From contig UQDP01000008.1 of NCBI GenBank assembly GCA_900539845.1, positions 1 through 64,000 on the forward strand: DNA of 64,000 nucleotides, written 5' to 3'. Below the pieces are notes generated by a model. That model searched no databases, was not told the origin of the DNA, and saw nothing but the letters and a program-made list of their open reading frames with translations. This document shows, piece after piece, positions 1 to 8,118 of the stretch (position 1 is the first letter of the stretch; each line of letters starts with the position of its first letter). The position numbers were made by a program, and so were the translations under genes. Origin of the DNA: an uncultured Oscillospiraceae bacterium. GTDB taxonomy: Bacteria > Bacillota > Clostridia > Oscillospirales > Acutalibacteraceae.

Positions 1-60
1 TAGGCGGCCCTTTTAGGGCCTGTGCAAACCACCAGTTTAACTGGTGGTTATGATTGCACT
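1..60. repeat. Two adjacent short hairpins at window edge
   Basis: GGCCCT-ttt-AGGGCC (about 7-21) is followed by AACCACCAGT-tta-ACTGGTGGTT (about 27-49). Closely spaced hairpins of this type are typical of IS200/IS605-like ends or REP-like elements, but no transposase lies in the window. From here to the first gene at 336 I see no convincing gene; a minus-strand open frame runs through 64-335 but has no start or ribosome site of its own. Confidence 0.4.
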
Positions 61-335
61 CTTTTAGATTATTTCAGGCTTTGCTTGGAGATCAGATTGC
101 ACCAATGGGGAAAATGAGAGGAAAAAGGCCAATTCTAATAATTGGTCTACAACACCACTTTTGACACAGAAGGTTCTCCCCGCACCCCTTTTTCTTAGAA
201 GTGACACGGGTGTTTTTTGCACAATAGAAAAAGCACTGCGGAGCAACTTGAGGCGCTTATTGATACGCCATAAAGAAATCTCCCATTTTTCCCTCTGATG
301 CAACTGGTAAATCTTACCTCGGACAGCATAGTTGA

Positions 336-1667
336 TTACGGCCTTGCTATTGCCTTGCGGTAAACACAAATGGAAATGATCGCAGTAATCACCTCCGTGA
401 TCCAAAACGCATTCCAGACGCCAACCGCTCCGAAAAGTCTGCTGAGTAAAAACGCAGTCGGGATAATAACTACTACATACCGGCAAAGGGAAATCAGTAA
501 AGAAGGGGTGCCTTTTCCAAGTCCCTCCAATGCGCCGGAAGAGGTAACAGAAACCGCCGAGACGATAAAACCGGCACCGATGATACGCAGGGCCGTTTCC
601 CCGGCTCGAATCGTCGCCTCTGTGTGGGTAAACAGCCCCATCAACTGGCCTGGGATCAGTAGGCATATTACTGTTCCAAACACCATAATAATACCACTCA
701 TGCACAAAACGATCTGATAAATCTGGCTGACCCGTTTGTGCTCCCTCGCACCGTAGTTATAGCCGATCAGGGGGCGCATCCCCTGCACAATGCCATTCGC
801 CGGAAGATAGATGAATGTCTGCAATTTGTAATAGATTCCCAAAACCAGAATATACACTTCGGAATATGCCGCTAAAATCCCATTGAGTGCCGAAATCAAA
901 AGAGACGGAAGTGCAAGATTCAGGGTTGCGGGAATGCCGATAGAATACAGCTTGATGACCATCTTTTTGCTGGGCAGAATGTGCTGCCTGCGAATATGTA
1001 CGCGGATTGGCCGCACAAGATAGACTACAAGGTAAATCGCAAGCGTCAGAGTCTGCCCGATGCCGGTTGCCAGTGCAGCGCCTTCGATTCCCATTTCCGG
1101 GAATGGGCCATAGCCAAAAATCAGAACGGGATCTAAAACAATGTTTGTGATGCACCCGCACATCAGGCTGATCATGGTTGTTTTCATGTTTCCTACTGCT
1201 TGGAACAATTTCTCAAACGCCATGCTGACGGTAACAATGAGTGTAAAGGCGAACGCAACGACAGAATAGCGGACGCCAAGTTCAATGACCGCTTCGGATG
1301 AAGTGAACATCCGCAGGAAAACCGGCATGATCGTAATACAGCAGACTGTCATAACAATGCCATGAATCACGGCAAGTACAAGTCCCTGCGTGGCTGCCTG
1401 ATCCGCTTTTCTGTGATCCCCCGCGCCCAGATAGAAGGCGATCACTGCATTGATCCCAACGCCAAATCCAATTCCGGCAGCATTGATAAAATTTTGAACC
1501 GGGTAAACCAACGATAATGCCGTCATAGCCTCCTCGCTGATCTGCGCGACGAAAAAACTGTCCACAATGTTGTAGAGGGAATTGACCAGCATGGATAACA
1601 CCATAGGCAGGGACATGGATAAAATCAGCGGTAATACCGGCTTTTCTTTCATGAAAGTATCGTTCAT
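336..1667 (-). CDS. MATE family efflux transporter
   Basis: Predicted Na+- or H+-coupled multidrug exporter of the inner membrane, 443 aa, the normal MATE length. About twelve hydrophobic segments are visible. The N-terminal half has the family pattern MVLSMLVNSLYNIVDSFFVA and the second half repeats it around residues 240-330 (IPATLNLALPSLLISALNG, then GIVQGMRPLIGYNYGA). The start ATG has GGAGGAATT just upstream. It is the last gene of the operon nitroreductase-MATE-MATE, 22 bases after the second MATE gene. The two MATE proteins are diverged paralogs, so they could act separately or together. The substrate cannot be read from sequence. Confidence 0.93.
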   Translation of the reverse strand: MNDTFMKEKPVLPLILSMSLPMVLSMLVNSLYNIVDSFFVAQISEEAMTALSLVYPVQNFINAAGIGFGVGINAVIAFYLGAGDHRKADQAATQGLVLAVIHGIVMTVCCITIMPVFLRMFTSSEAVIELGVRYSVVAFAFTLIVTVSMAFEKLFQAVGNMKTTMISLMCGCITNIVLDPVLIFGYGPFPEMGIEGAALATGIGQTLTLAIYLVVYLVRPIRVHIRRQHILPSKKMVIKLYSIGIPATLNLALPSLLISALNGILAAYSEVYILVLGIYYKLQTFIYLPANGIVQGMRPLIGYNYGAREHKRVSQIYQIVLCMSGIIMVFGTVICLLIPGQLMGLFTHTEATIRAGETALRIIGAGFIVSAVSVTSSGALEGLGKGTPSLLISLCRYVVVIIPTAFLLSRLFGAVGVWNAFWITEVITAIISICVYRKAIARP

Positions 1668-1689
1668 AATTCCTCCTTCGCAGAATACG

Positions 1690-3027
1690 TTATGATTTTT
1701 TACGGTGATACCAGGCCATCATTATGAGAGCAACAAGCAAGGTGCCAGTTTCCGCGACAGGGAATGCAAGCCAGATTCCGTTCAGATGGAACAATTTGTC
1801 CAGACACCATAAGGATGGAACAAGGAAAAGCAGTTGCCTGCATAATTGAATCACTATGCTGGAGCCCACTTTTTCCGTGGCCTGAAAATAGGTGGAAATC
1901 ATGGTGGAAAGGCCGCAAAACAGATAGCTTGCCGCCATAATCCGCATAGCGGATATTCCAAAGGAGCGCATGGCTTCCGACGCCGTAAACAATCCCAAAA
2001 TCTGCGCCGGAAAGAGGAGGACAGCCAACGTCCCCAGTATCATCATACCAGTGACCAAAGCAGTTCCGTATCGGAAAGCGGAATGCAGCCGTCCGCTGCT
2101 CCCTGCGCCGTAGTTAAACCGCATGACTGGCAAACAACCCTGGATTAAGCCATTTACCGTCATAACAATCAGCTGCTGCACCTTAAAATATGCACCGAAG
2201 AATGCAATCGCCGTATCAGAATACGCCACCAGAAACAGATTGACGAACGTCACCATAAACGAACTGAGGGCGTTCATAATAAAAGATGGCAGGCCAAAGG
2301 CAAAAATACGGCGGATCATCTGTTTCTGCAAGTGAAAGCCTTTGATTTTTATCTGCACTTTTTGCTTTTTGTCCAGCAGCAAGACAAATGCCAGAATCAT
2401 GGACAATGAATAGCCCGCGACCGTAGCCACCGCAGAGCCACGGATTCCCATAGAAGGGAAAATGCCAACGCCAAAAATCAGAATTGGATTGAGTACAAAA
2501 TTGACCACCACGCCCGCAATCTGAAACCACATGGGAGCAACCATATTCCCGGTGGCCTGTATCATCTTCTGGATGGCAATATGCACCATATTGGGGATTT
2601 GCATGAACGAACATACGCCCATATAGGCAATACTCAACTGATAGATTTCTTCATTACTGGTGAATGCTCGAAAATAGGGTTTCATAATCAGTAATGACAG
2701 AAGATTGAGCAAAGCACCAATTCCAAAGGCCAGCAATAATCCATGTGTGACGGTGGCATTCGCCTCATCCTGCTTTTTCTGTCCAAGATACCCCGCAATC
2801 AACACATTCACACCAACGCCGATCCAAATAGAAGCTGCGTTCATCAGAGTTGTAATGGGAAACGACAGAGAAACAGCCGTCAGCGCATTCTCACTCAGCC
2901 GCGCTACAAACGCGCTGTCTATCAGGTTATAGGAATATTGCAGGAACATGGAAATCAGCGGCGGTATCGACATTTGCCAGATAAGCTTTCCAACGGGAGC
3001 GACCGCCATTTTATTATTGGTCTGCAT
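1690..3027 (-). CDS. MATE family efflux transporter
   Basis: A second MATE exporter, 445 aa from the chosen start. That start (MQTNNKMAV) is preferred over an upstream in-frame codon because GGAGAG lies 6-10 bases before it. The two-fold internal repeat is clear: PPLISMFLQYSYNLIDSAFV near residue 20, and a second-half element with GLIQGCLPVMRFNYGAGSSG near 290. A 27-base hairpin separates it from the upstream nitroreductase gene and may adjust expression of the downstream cistrons. Role by family: drug or metabolite efflux. Confidence 0.93.
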   Translation of the reverse strand: MQTNNKMAVAPVGKLIWQMSIPPLISMFLQYSYNLIDSAFVARLSENALTAVSLSFPITTLMNAASIWIGVGVNVLIAGYLGQKKQDEANATVTHGLLLAFGIGALLNLLSLLIMKPYFRAFTSNEEIYQLSIAYMGVCSFMQIPNMVHIAIQKMIQATGNMVAPMWFQIAGVVVNFVLNPILIFGVGIFPSMGIRGSAVATVAGYSLSMILAFVLLLDKKQKVQIKIKGFHLQKQMIRRIFAFGLPSFIMNALSSFMVTFVNLFLVAYSDTAIAFFGAYFKVQQLIVMTVNGLIQGCLPVMRFNYGAGSSGRLHSAFRYGTALVTGMMILGTLAVLLFPAQILGLFTASEAMRSFGISAMRIMAASYLFCGLSTMISTYFQATEKVGSSIVIQLCRQLLFLVPSLWCLDKLFHLNGIWLAFPVAETGTLLVALIMMAWYHRKKS

Positions 3028-3050
3028 GCTTTCTCTCCTCTCCACAAATT

Positions 3051-3077
3051 GTCCGGCGCAAAAACATTGCGCCGGAC
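3051..3077 (-). promoter_or_regulatory. Intercistronic hairpin
   Basis: GTCCGGCGCAA (3051-3061) is the perfect inverse of TTGCGCCGGAC (3067-3077). It lies between the nitroreductase stop and the MATE start. No U-tract follows, so RNA stabilisation or processing is more likely than termination. Confidence 0.6.
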
Positions 3078-3086
3078 AGCAGGACA

Positions 3087-3608
3087 TTAAATCCGAACAA
3101 TATAGTTTTGTTTGCGTGCTGCGGGCTGACCGGCTTCCTTAGCTGGATAACCCAATGCAATCGCTCCGACGCCACGCAAGGTTTCCGGCAGTTTCCACTC
3201 CCGCAGGAGAGCCTTACCGCTTTCACTGTCGAAAATCTCACGTTCCCGATGTACCCATACGGTTCCCAGCCCAAGAGCATGGGCGGCGAGCATCATATTT
3301 TCAAGGACGCAGCTTCCATCCTCTACAAAGGTGTTTGCGGAGCCATCTGCCAGAACCAAAATCACGACAGGCGCGCCATAATAAGGGTCTGTATTGTTCC
3401 CCATCACTTCTGCGTTTAACCTGGCGATTTCCTGCCGGTATTTGGGGTCTGTGATTGCAATGATGGTAGGGGATTGACGTCCTCCGCCGGTAGGTGCATA
3501 AGTCCCGGCTTCCAGTACAGCGTCCAACGCCTCGGAAGGGACAGGTTGCGGTTTGTAAGCCCGTACACTGCGGCGCGTCTTGATCAGAGATAACAAGTTG
3601 TTTTCCAT
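3087..3608 (-). CDS. Nitroreductase family protein
   Basis: FMN-dependent NAD(P)H oxidoreductase of the small nitroreductase class, 173 aa. The N-terminal phosphate-binding pattern is present (IKTRRSVRAYKPQPV, residues 9-23), as are the central APVVILVLADGS stretch and the GLGTVWVHRER region near 115. The start ATG has GGAGGATG eight bases upstream. It is the first gene of a three-gene operon with two MATE exporters, which suggests detoxification: reduction of a nitro or quinone compound and export. The physiological substrate is unknown. Confidence 0.9.
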   Translation of the reverse strand: MENNLLSLIKTRRSVRAYKPQPVPSEALDAVLEAGTYAPTGGGRQSPTIIAITDPKYRQEIARLNAEVMGNNTDPYYGAPVVILVLADGSANTFVEDGSCVLENMMLAAHALGLGTVWVHREREIFDSESGKALLREWKLPETLRGVGAIALGYPAKEAGQPAARKQNYIVRI

Positions 3609-3629
3609 AAAAAATCATCCTCCATTCTG

Positions 3630-3722
3630 TCAACATTTCCGAGATGCAGGCAACAAAAAAGCCACACAACTATCATAAGACAGTTGTGTGGCAAAAAGAT
3701 GACCGAATCCGGAAAAGTCCAC
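3630..3722 (-). CDS. Candidate leader peptide ORF, 30 codons
   Basis: A GTG-initiated frame of 30 codons begins just after the operon promoter, runs straight through the terminator-like hairpin and stops 22 bases before the nitroreductase start. A ribosome translating it would occupy the hairpin, which is the geometry of an attenuation leader. No good Shine-Dalgarno sequence is visible, so it may be fortuitous. The encoded product is hydrophobic at its C-terminus and matches no family I know. Confidence 0.35.
   Translation of the reverse strand: MDFSGFGHLFATQLSYDSCVAFLLPASRKC
3651..3692 (-). terminator. Terminator-like attenuator in operon leader
   Basis: GCCACACAACT and AGTTGTGTGGC form an 11-bp stem with a 10-base loop. 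On the minus strand it is followed by TTTTTTGTT. It lies between the promoter at 3741-3769 and the nitroreductase start at 3608, so it would stop transcription unless read through. Confidence 0.75.
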
Positions 3723-3740
3723 TCAAATTTTACGATTATC

Positions 3741-3769
3741 ATTATAGCGAAATCTCAGGAGTCTGTCAA
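3741..3769 (-). promoter_or_regulatory. Sigma-A promoter of nitroreductase-MATE operon
   Basis: On the minus strand TTGACA (3769-3764) and TATAAT (3746-3741) are separated by exactly 17 bases. Both are consensus hexamers. Confidence 0.85.
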
Positions 3770-3872
3770 GCATTAATTATTGTGATTACAGAATGGTAGC
3801 GGTGGCTATCTATTGTTTTTGATGTTATTTTACGGTGTATAAGCATTGTAAGCCGTGATGTAATCAATGCCT

Positions 3873-5144
3873 TTAGAGCGTAACCTTCACAACCCTGTCC
3901 TCCGTTAAGGTGAAGATCAGGTGGCCGCCCCGGCAGACCTTGACGGACTCCACCAGCTTATTCCACCTCTCATCGGTATAGAAAGGATTTGAGTCGCCAT
4001 ATTTTTGCAGCATTTTCTCAAACGCCTCTTTGACTTCCTCATCCCGGAGTCTGGGAGACTCGCAGGCCTTATCGCCATCGTACTTGTGGTTACAGTACCA
4101 GACGTTATAACGTTCGCCCGTACTGCGCAGCCGCCAGACTTTGTGACCATAAAAGGAGCCGCAGTCGCCACAGATGAGTCTCCCGGCAAAAGGATGCTTG
4201 GTGCGTACTTTTGCCCGGCGCTTGGTGGACTCTGCTAATATCTCCTGCACCCGGTCAAAAACCTCTGGTTCTATGATTGGCTCGTGGGAATTGCGCACAC
4301 GGACGGATGGCACCTCGCCGTTGTTTTTCCGGACTTCTTTAGTCAGATAGTCTACGGTAAAGGTTTTCTGAAGAAGTGCCTCACCTTTGTATTTTTCGTT
4401 ACTGAGAATGCTGCGGACAGTGCTGACGCTCCATTTGGCTCTGCCTGCTGGCGTCAGGACGCCCATATTCGTCAGGATGGCGGCAATCTCATTGATGGTC
4501 TTGCCGGATAGAAATAAGTCATAGATTTTGCGGATAATAGCAGCTTCTTCTTCCACAATCTCCGCCCTGCCATCCGCGCCCTTTTTATAACCGAGGAAAC
4601 GCGAGTAGGCCAGGGACACTTTCCCGTCCCGCATACTTTTCTGTTTGCCCCAGCGGACGTTCTCACTGATGGAGCGGCTTTCTTCCTGTGCCAGAGAACT
4701 CATGATCGTGAGCATCATCTCACACTTCGGGTCAAAAGTATGTAAGTTCTCTTTCTCGAACCGCACCTCGACACCAACCGCCTTAAGTTCCCGTACGGTT
4801 TGAAGTGTATCTACTGTATTCCGGGCGAAACGGGAGATGGACTTGGTCAGGATAATGTCGATGCCGCCATTCAAAGCCAGATCGATCATCCGGTTGAAGT
4901 TTTCCCGGTTCTTGGTATTGGTGCCGGTAATACCGCGATCCGCAAACACTTCTACAAACTCCCAGTCAGGATTGCTTTTGATGTGGCGGGTGTAGAAATC
5001 CACCTGCGCCTCATAACTGGATTGCTGCTCGTCCTGTTCCGTAGAAACACGGGCATAGGCGGTGACCCGCTTCTTGCGAGTCGCAACGGATAGCGGCTGC
5101 TGTTGCAGTGTTTTGGTCGCCGCGATAATCTCGATTTCTGGCAT
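3873..5144 (-). CDS. Large serine recombinase
   Basis: Site-specific recombinase of the large serine (resolvase/invertase) class, 423 aa. The N-terminal catalytic domain has the nucleophile serine in YARVSTEQ (about residue 33) and the resolvase core TKSISRFARN. A recombinase domain follows, then a zinc ribbon with CGDCG near 320 and a CNHKYDGDKAC pair near 345. The start MPEIEI follows GGAGGAAAAA. It is the distal gene of an operon with a second, different serine recombinase, so the pair probably catalyses integration and excision of the surrounding accessory DNA. The matching att sites were not identified. Confidence 0.92.
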   Translation of the reverse strand: MPEIEIIAATKTLQQQPLSVATRKKRVTAYARVSTEQDEQQSSYEAQVDFYTRHIKSNPDWEFVEVFADRGITGTNTKNRENFNRMIDLALNGGIDIILTKSISRFARNTVDTLQTVRELKAVGVEVRFEKENLHTFDPKCEMMLTIMSSLAQEESRSISENVRWGKQKSMRDGKVSLAYSRFLGYKKGADGRAEIVEEEAAIIRKIYDLFLSGKTINEIAAILTNMGVLTPAGRAKWSVSTVRSILSNEKYKGEALLQKTFTVDYLTKEVRKNNGEVPSVRVRNSHEPIIEPEVFDRVQEILAESTKRRAKVRTKHPFAGRLICGDCGSFYGHKVWRLRSTGERYNVWYCNHKYDGDKACESPRLRDEEVKEAFEKMLQKYGDSNPFYTDERWNKLVESVKVCRGGHLIFTLTEDRVVKVTL

Positions 5145-5175
5145 ACTTATAGTTTTTCCTCCTTCCTGTATCGCA

Positions 5176-6477
5176 TTAAGTTTTTTGCCGTGCTGCCTCG
5201 CGCATCTCATCCGTCCAGCTCAGCCTGCGGGACGGATGTTTCCAGAATACGTCTACCGAGGAGCCATTTTTTAGCTCGAAGATCAGGTGATTGTGTTCTG
5301 TAACCATGATGCGGGAAATATGTTCCTGCACGATGGTTTGGTTTATCTCTGGTAGTCCTAAGACTTCTTTGACTTTCTCGATCAGTATGGTTTCTGGTAT
5401 TTGTTGCGAGTGGCAGACGGATTTTCCGTATTTGGTATATTGGCCGCAGATCCAGATTGGCCGGTCACTATTCTTGATGTTGGTGTATTTTCTGACGTAA
5501 GCAGCGCCGCAGCAGCCGCACACAATCAGGCCAGAGAATAGCTTTTGACTATTGTCGTGGTTGGGATTTCTGTGCGCCATAATCTCTCTTTGACGAGCGC
5601 TGCGGCGGGCAATTTCTTGCTGGACAGCCTCGAACGTCTGCCTGTCGATAATTGCTTCATGGCTGTTTTTGACATAGACTTTGCGGAGCTCTCCCGTGTT
5701 TATCCGTTTCTTTTTGGTGCGGAAATCCTCACTGAAGGTCTTTTGCAGCAACAGGTCACCGGCATATTTTTCGTTAAGCAAAATATTTCTGACAGATGCG
5801 ACAGACCAGGTGCCACCAAAGTAGGCTGGGATGTGCTGCTCAATTAGTGTTCTGGCGATTTTGCTGTAACCCATGCCGGAAAGGTAGAGCCGAAAAATCT
5901 CTTTGACAATCTCCGCTTCTTCCGGCACGACCTCAAACCTCTCACCCATCAAACGATAGCCAAAAGTGTGGCCTCCGGCAGGTTTACCCTGATCGTATAG
6001 TTTCTGGATCCGCCACTTCTGGTTCTCACTGGCTGACCGGGCTTCCTCCTCGGCGTACATTGCGAGAAGCGTCAGAAGCAGTTCTCCGTCTGGACTGATG
6101 CTGTGCATGTCTTCTTTCTCGAAGTAGCAGTCAACCCCGATCTTTTTAAGTTCCCGGATTGTCTCCAGCAGGATGATGGTATTCCGTGCAAAACGGGTCA
6201 CCGATTTGGTGATTACAAGATCAATCTTACCCTCCCGGCAGTCCTGCAGCATGCGATGGAACTCCGGGCGGTGGAGGGTCGTACCGGAAATCCCATTGTC
6301 TGAGTAGATGGCAACCAGCTCCCAGTCCGGGTGCGCCGCAATATAATTCTGGTAGTATTCCGTCTGGGCTTCCAGTGAGTGGAAGGCGGCATCCTTATCG
6401 GAAGAAACCCGGGCATAGGCTGCCACGCGGGTGATCTTAGGCTCTTTGGGTCTTACCGGTATTTCTTCAATACGCAT
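5176..6477 (-). CDS. Large serine recombinase
   Basis: A second large serine recombinase, 433 aa. The catalytic serine is in YARVSSDK near residue 24, with TKSVTRFARN near 97. The recombinase domain contains WSVASVRNILLNEKYAGD, and a zinc ribbon CGCCG lies near 335. The start MRIEEIPV is set by AGGAGG seven bases upstream; an open frame continues further upstream but overlaps the preceding gene. It is a paralog of the downstream recombinase with only moderate similarity. Tandem recombinases suggest a heteromeric or two-enzyme mobility system. Confidence 0.92.
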   Translation of the reverse strand: MRIEEIPVRPKEPKITRVAAYARVSSDKDAAFHSLEAQTEYYQNYIAAHPDWELVAIYSDNGISGTTLHRPEFHRMLQDCREGKIDLVITKSVTRFARNTIILLETIRELKKIGVDCYFEKEDMHSISPDGELLLTLLAMYAEEEARSASENQKWRIQKLYDQGKPAGGHTFGYRLMGERFEVVPEEAEIVKEIFRLYLSGMGYSKIARTLIEQHIPAYFGGTWSVASVRNILLNEKYAGDLLLQKTFSEDFRTKKKRINTGELRKVYVKNSHEAIIDRQTFEAVQQEIARRSARQREIMAHRNPNHDNSQKLFSGLIVCGCCGAAYVRKYTNIKNSDRPIWICGQYTKYGKSVCHSQQIPETILIEKVKEVLGLPEINQTIVQEHISRIMVTEHNHLIFELKNGSSVDVFWKHPSRRLSWTDEMREAARQKT

Positions 6478-6523
6478 AATCTTTACCTCCTGCCACCATT
6501 CATCACTCTCTTGCCCGGAGAAG

Positions 6524-6832
6524 TCAAGTCCTGATTTCCGTAACTTTCCGGTTTTCTCGGTACCATTTGGTGCGGCAATAGTCTGAGCAGAACAGCGCTC
6601 CCCGCCGCTTTGTTTCCGGCAATGGTTTATGGCAATAGCGGCAGAGCGGGGCGTTCTGCTTTTCTGCCTTAGTCTTCCGCGTCCCACTGGCGGCAAACCC
6701 TTTGCGCTGGCAGATGGATTTTACGGTATTGGGGGATAGTCCTAACTCCCGGCCAATAAAGCTGTAAGGATAGTTCTCCCGCCGCAGTGCGGCAATTTGT
6801 TCTAGTTGCTGTTCTGTCATGGTTCTCCTCAT
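6524..6832 (-). CDS. Small HTH / zinc-finger protein of recombinase operon
   Basis: 102 aa. The N-terminal half resembles a helix-turn-helix (IALRRENYPYSFIGRELGLS, then NTVKSICQRKG). The C-terminal half has a CX2C-X15-CX3C metal-binding pattern (CRYC ... CSDYC). The start follows AAAGGAG. It lies directly upstream of the two serine recombinases and is cotranscribed. It is probably a DNA-binding accessory or regulatory factor such as a recombination directionality factor; that role is inferred from context. Confidence 0.7.
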   Translation of the reverse strand: MRRTMTEQQLEQIAALRRENYPYSFIGRELGLSPNTVKSICQRKGFAASGTRKTKAEKQNAPLCRYCHKPLPETKRRGALFCSDYCRTKWYRENRKVTEIRT

Positions 6833-6855
6833 ATTTATAGTGCTCCTTTCTTTTA

Positions 6856-7122
6856 TCAAGGCGTCCAGAAAAGACCGCCCCTTAAAGCCGCTCCGGCGTG
6901 CTGGTTAGGGGTGGACTCCCTGGAAACAGGGAGAGAGCCGTTTCCCAAAAAACTTACGGTCGGCGCAGTTTGCGGACGCTTCTTGGATTTGTTCTCTTCC
7001 CGATGCGTCAGGCGGTCGGTCATAGGCTCCCTGCTGCTTACGGCTCTTTTCTTTCTGTCGATGGGTGCATTTATAAACCTGGCAGCTACGCTGCTTATGC
7101 TGATATTGCTATTTTGTGCCAT
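6856..7122 (-). CDS. Small basic protein of unknown function
   Basis: 88 aa, rich in Arg, Lys and Ser, with no recognised domain. It is kept as a gene because an AAAGGAG site lies 9-10 bases before its ATG and it ends 23 bases before the next gene, in the same orientation as the recombinase operon. The C-terminal half (TAPTVSFLGNGSLPVSRES) is low in secondary-structure-forming residues. It may be the first gene of the recombinase operon, or a non-coding leader that happens to be open. Confidence 0.45.
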   Translation of the reverse strand: MAQNSNISISSVAARFINAPIDRKKRAVSSREPMTDRLTHREENKSKKRPQTAPTVSFLGNGSLPVSRESTPNQHAGAALRGGLFWTP

Positions 7123-7157
7123 ATGTACACACTCCTTTCTGTGATTAACCTGCCCTG

Positions 7158-7185
7158 ATTAAAGCACATTTTACAAATATGGCAA
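7158..7185 (-). promoter_or_regulatory. Candidate promoter of recombinase operon
   Basis: On the minus strand TTGCCA (7185-7180), a 16-base spacer and TTTAAT (7163-7158). It lies 36 bases upstream of the small ORF starting at 7122. The hexamers are moderate matches. Confidence 0.45.
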
Positions 7186-7405
7186 GGGCTTTTTTGGGCT
7201 ATATTTGGGGCGACCGGACGCTTAAGCGCAAAAATAACAGGGGTGGAAAATCTGACATTTTGCAGGCGAGTTGGATGGAATAAACTTGAAAATATTTTAT
7301 TTTAATGCTCGAATAATGGGTTGGGGATATTTTTCTCCCTACTAGATATAAGACAGGATAGAAGGTTTTGAGTCTGGATTTGTTGGATATTTTCTCCAAC
7401 TTCAT
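7186..7405. other. Non-coding junction region
   Basis: About 220 bases between the recombinase operon and the Saccharibacteria-like segment. No gene, long repeat or clear att site could be recognised. The change in base composition and gene style places the left boundary of the foreign segment somewhere here. Confidence 0.5.
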
Positions 7406-7433
7406 AAAAAAAGGACGCACCCGTAGGTGCGTC
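7406..7433 (-). terminator. Terminator behind FISUMP cassettes
   Basis: GACGCACC and GGTGCGTC form an 8-bp stem with a 4-base loop, followed on the minus strand by a run of seven T. It lies 47 bases beyond the stop of cassette A, so the cassettes once formed the 3' end of a minus-strand transcription unit. Confidence 0.85.
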
Positions 7434-7479
7434 AGCGCAACAATATATCCCTTTGTCGTTATCGCCTAGCCACCAACAA

Positions 7480-7690
7480 CTACCCAGCAGCCACGCAACG
7501 GACAGAACGTCCGTAGTAGCGGCGGTAGCTGCCGTCCGTACCGACGTAGCCCGAGCCGAAGTACAAGTAGTAAGCGTTGCTAGAACCATTAGGAGTAGAT
7601 GACCAATAGTCGCCGTATGACCCCGCATCGTACAGCGAACTACCGTAGAGGTAGCCGCCGCGCAGAAGGTAGTAGGGGGCAGGGCAACCG
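7480..7690 (-). pseudogene. Silent FISUMP C-terminal cassette A
   Basis: The frame encodes only the C-terminal part of a FISUMP-type domain: APYYLLRGGYLYGSSLYDAG, then GDYWSSTPNGSSNAYYLYF, ending GRSVRCVAAG-stop. It aligns with the end of the full gene at 8119-10106 (SPLFLVRAGYV ... GQSVRCVV). There is no start codon, ribosome site or promoter of its own; it begins right after the stop of cassette B. It is rich in Tyr, Ser, Gly and Asp. I read it as a donor cassette or the remnant of a tandem duplication. Confidence 0.7.
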
Positions 7691-7700
7691 GCACCCGGCG

Positions 7701-7925
7701 CTACTCCCAGCCAGCCACGCAACGCACCGAGTAGCCATTATGACGATTGTTGGCCAAGTCGACGAATGCATTGATGGTTGAGAAGAATTCTAGATAGTAG
7801 GCATATCTTGATGAATCACCTGCTTGGCTAGACCAGTAGTTGCCGTAATTACCCGCATCATAAAGACGCTGATGTACGGGGTAGACATAGCCGCTGCGCA
7901 CGAAGTAAAAATCATCATTGCATTT
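7701..7925 (-). pseudogene. Silent FISUMP C-terminal cassette B
   Basis: Same domain fragment as cassette A: NDDFYFVRSGYVYP, LYDAGNYGNYWSSQAG, ending NGYSVRCVAGWE-stop. An in-frame TAA lies just before the conserved part and there is no ribosome site, so it cannot be an independent complete gene. The two cassettes share ends but differ strongly inside. They point away from the full-length gene, which starts about 190 bases further right on the other strand. Confidence 0.7.
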
Positions 7926-7950
7926 TTACTTGCGCAAACAATAAGCGTGT

Positions 7951-8094
7951 TATAATTAAAGAGTCAAACTTAACTATAATAACTTTCCCCCTTGTATAGG
8001 GCGTGGAAACGGCACCGTGTGGGCTGACGCCTTATATAGGGACAGTTAGTTAAGTTTGACGACGCCATACGGTGTCGTTTTTGTTAGACACCGT
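7951..8094 (+). promoter_or_regulatory. Promoter and highly structured 5' leader of FISUMP gene
   Basis: A TATAAT box at 7951-7956 (poor -35) places the transcript start near 7963, exactly where a perfect 14-bp inverted repeat begins (7963-7976 with 8047-8060). Inside it, 7995-8004 pairs with 8027-8036 over 10 bp (one G-U). A second hairpin pairs 8069-8076 (ACGGTGTC) with 8087-8094. The first arm of that hairpin can instead pair with the loop sequence GGCACCGT at 8011-8018, giving two mutually exclusive folds just ahead of the ribosome site. This may be a regulatory RNA or a stability element. Confidence 0.6.
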
Positions 8095-8118
8095 GATAAG
8101 CACAAAAAAGGAGGAACG

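Noticed and set aside
64..705. Minus-strand open frame of 213 codons
   Set aside because: It overlaps the MATE gene in another frame, has odd composition, and lacks a ribosome site.
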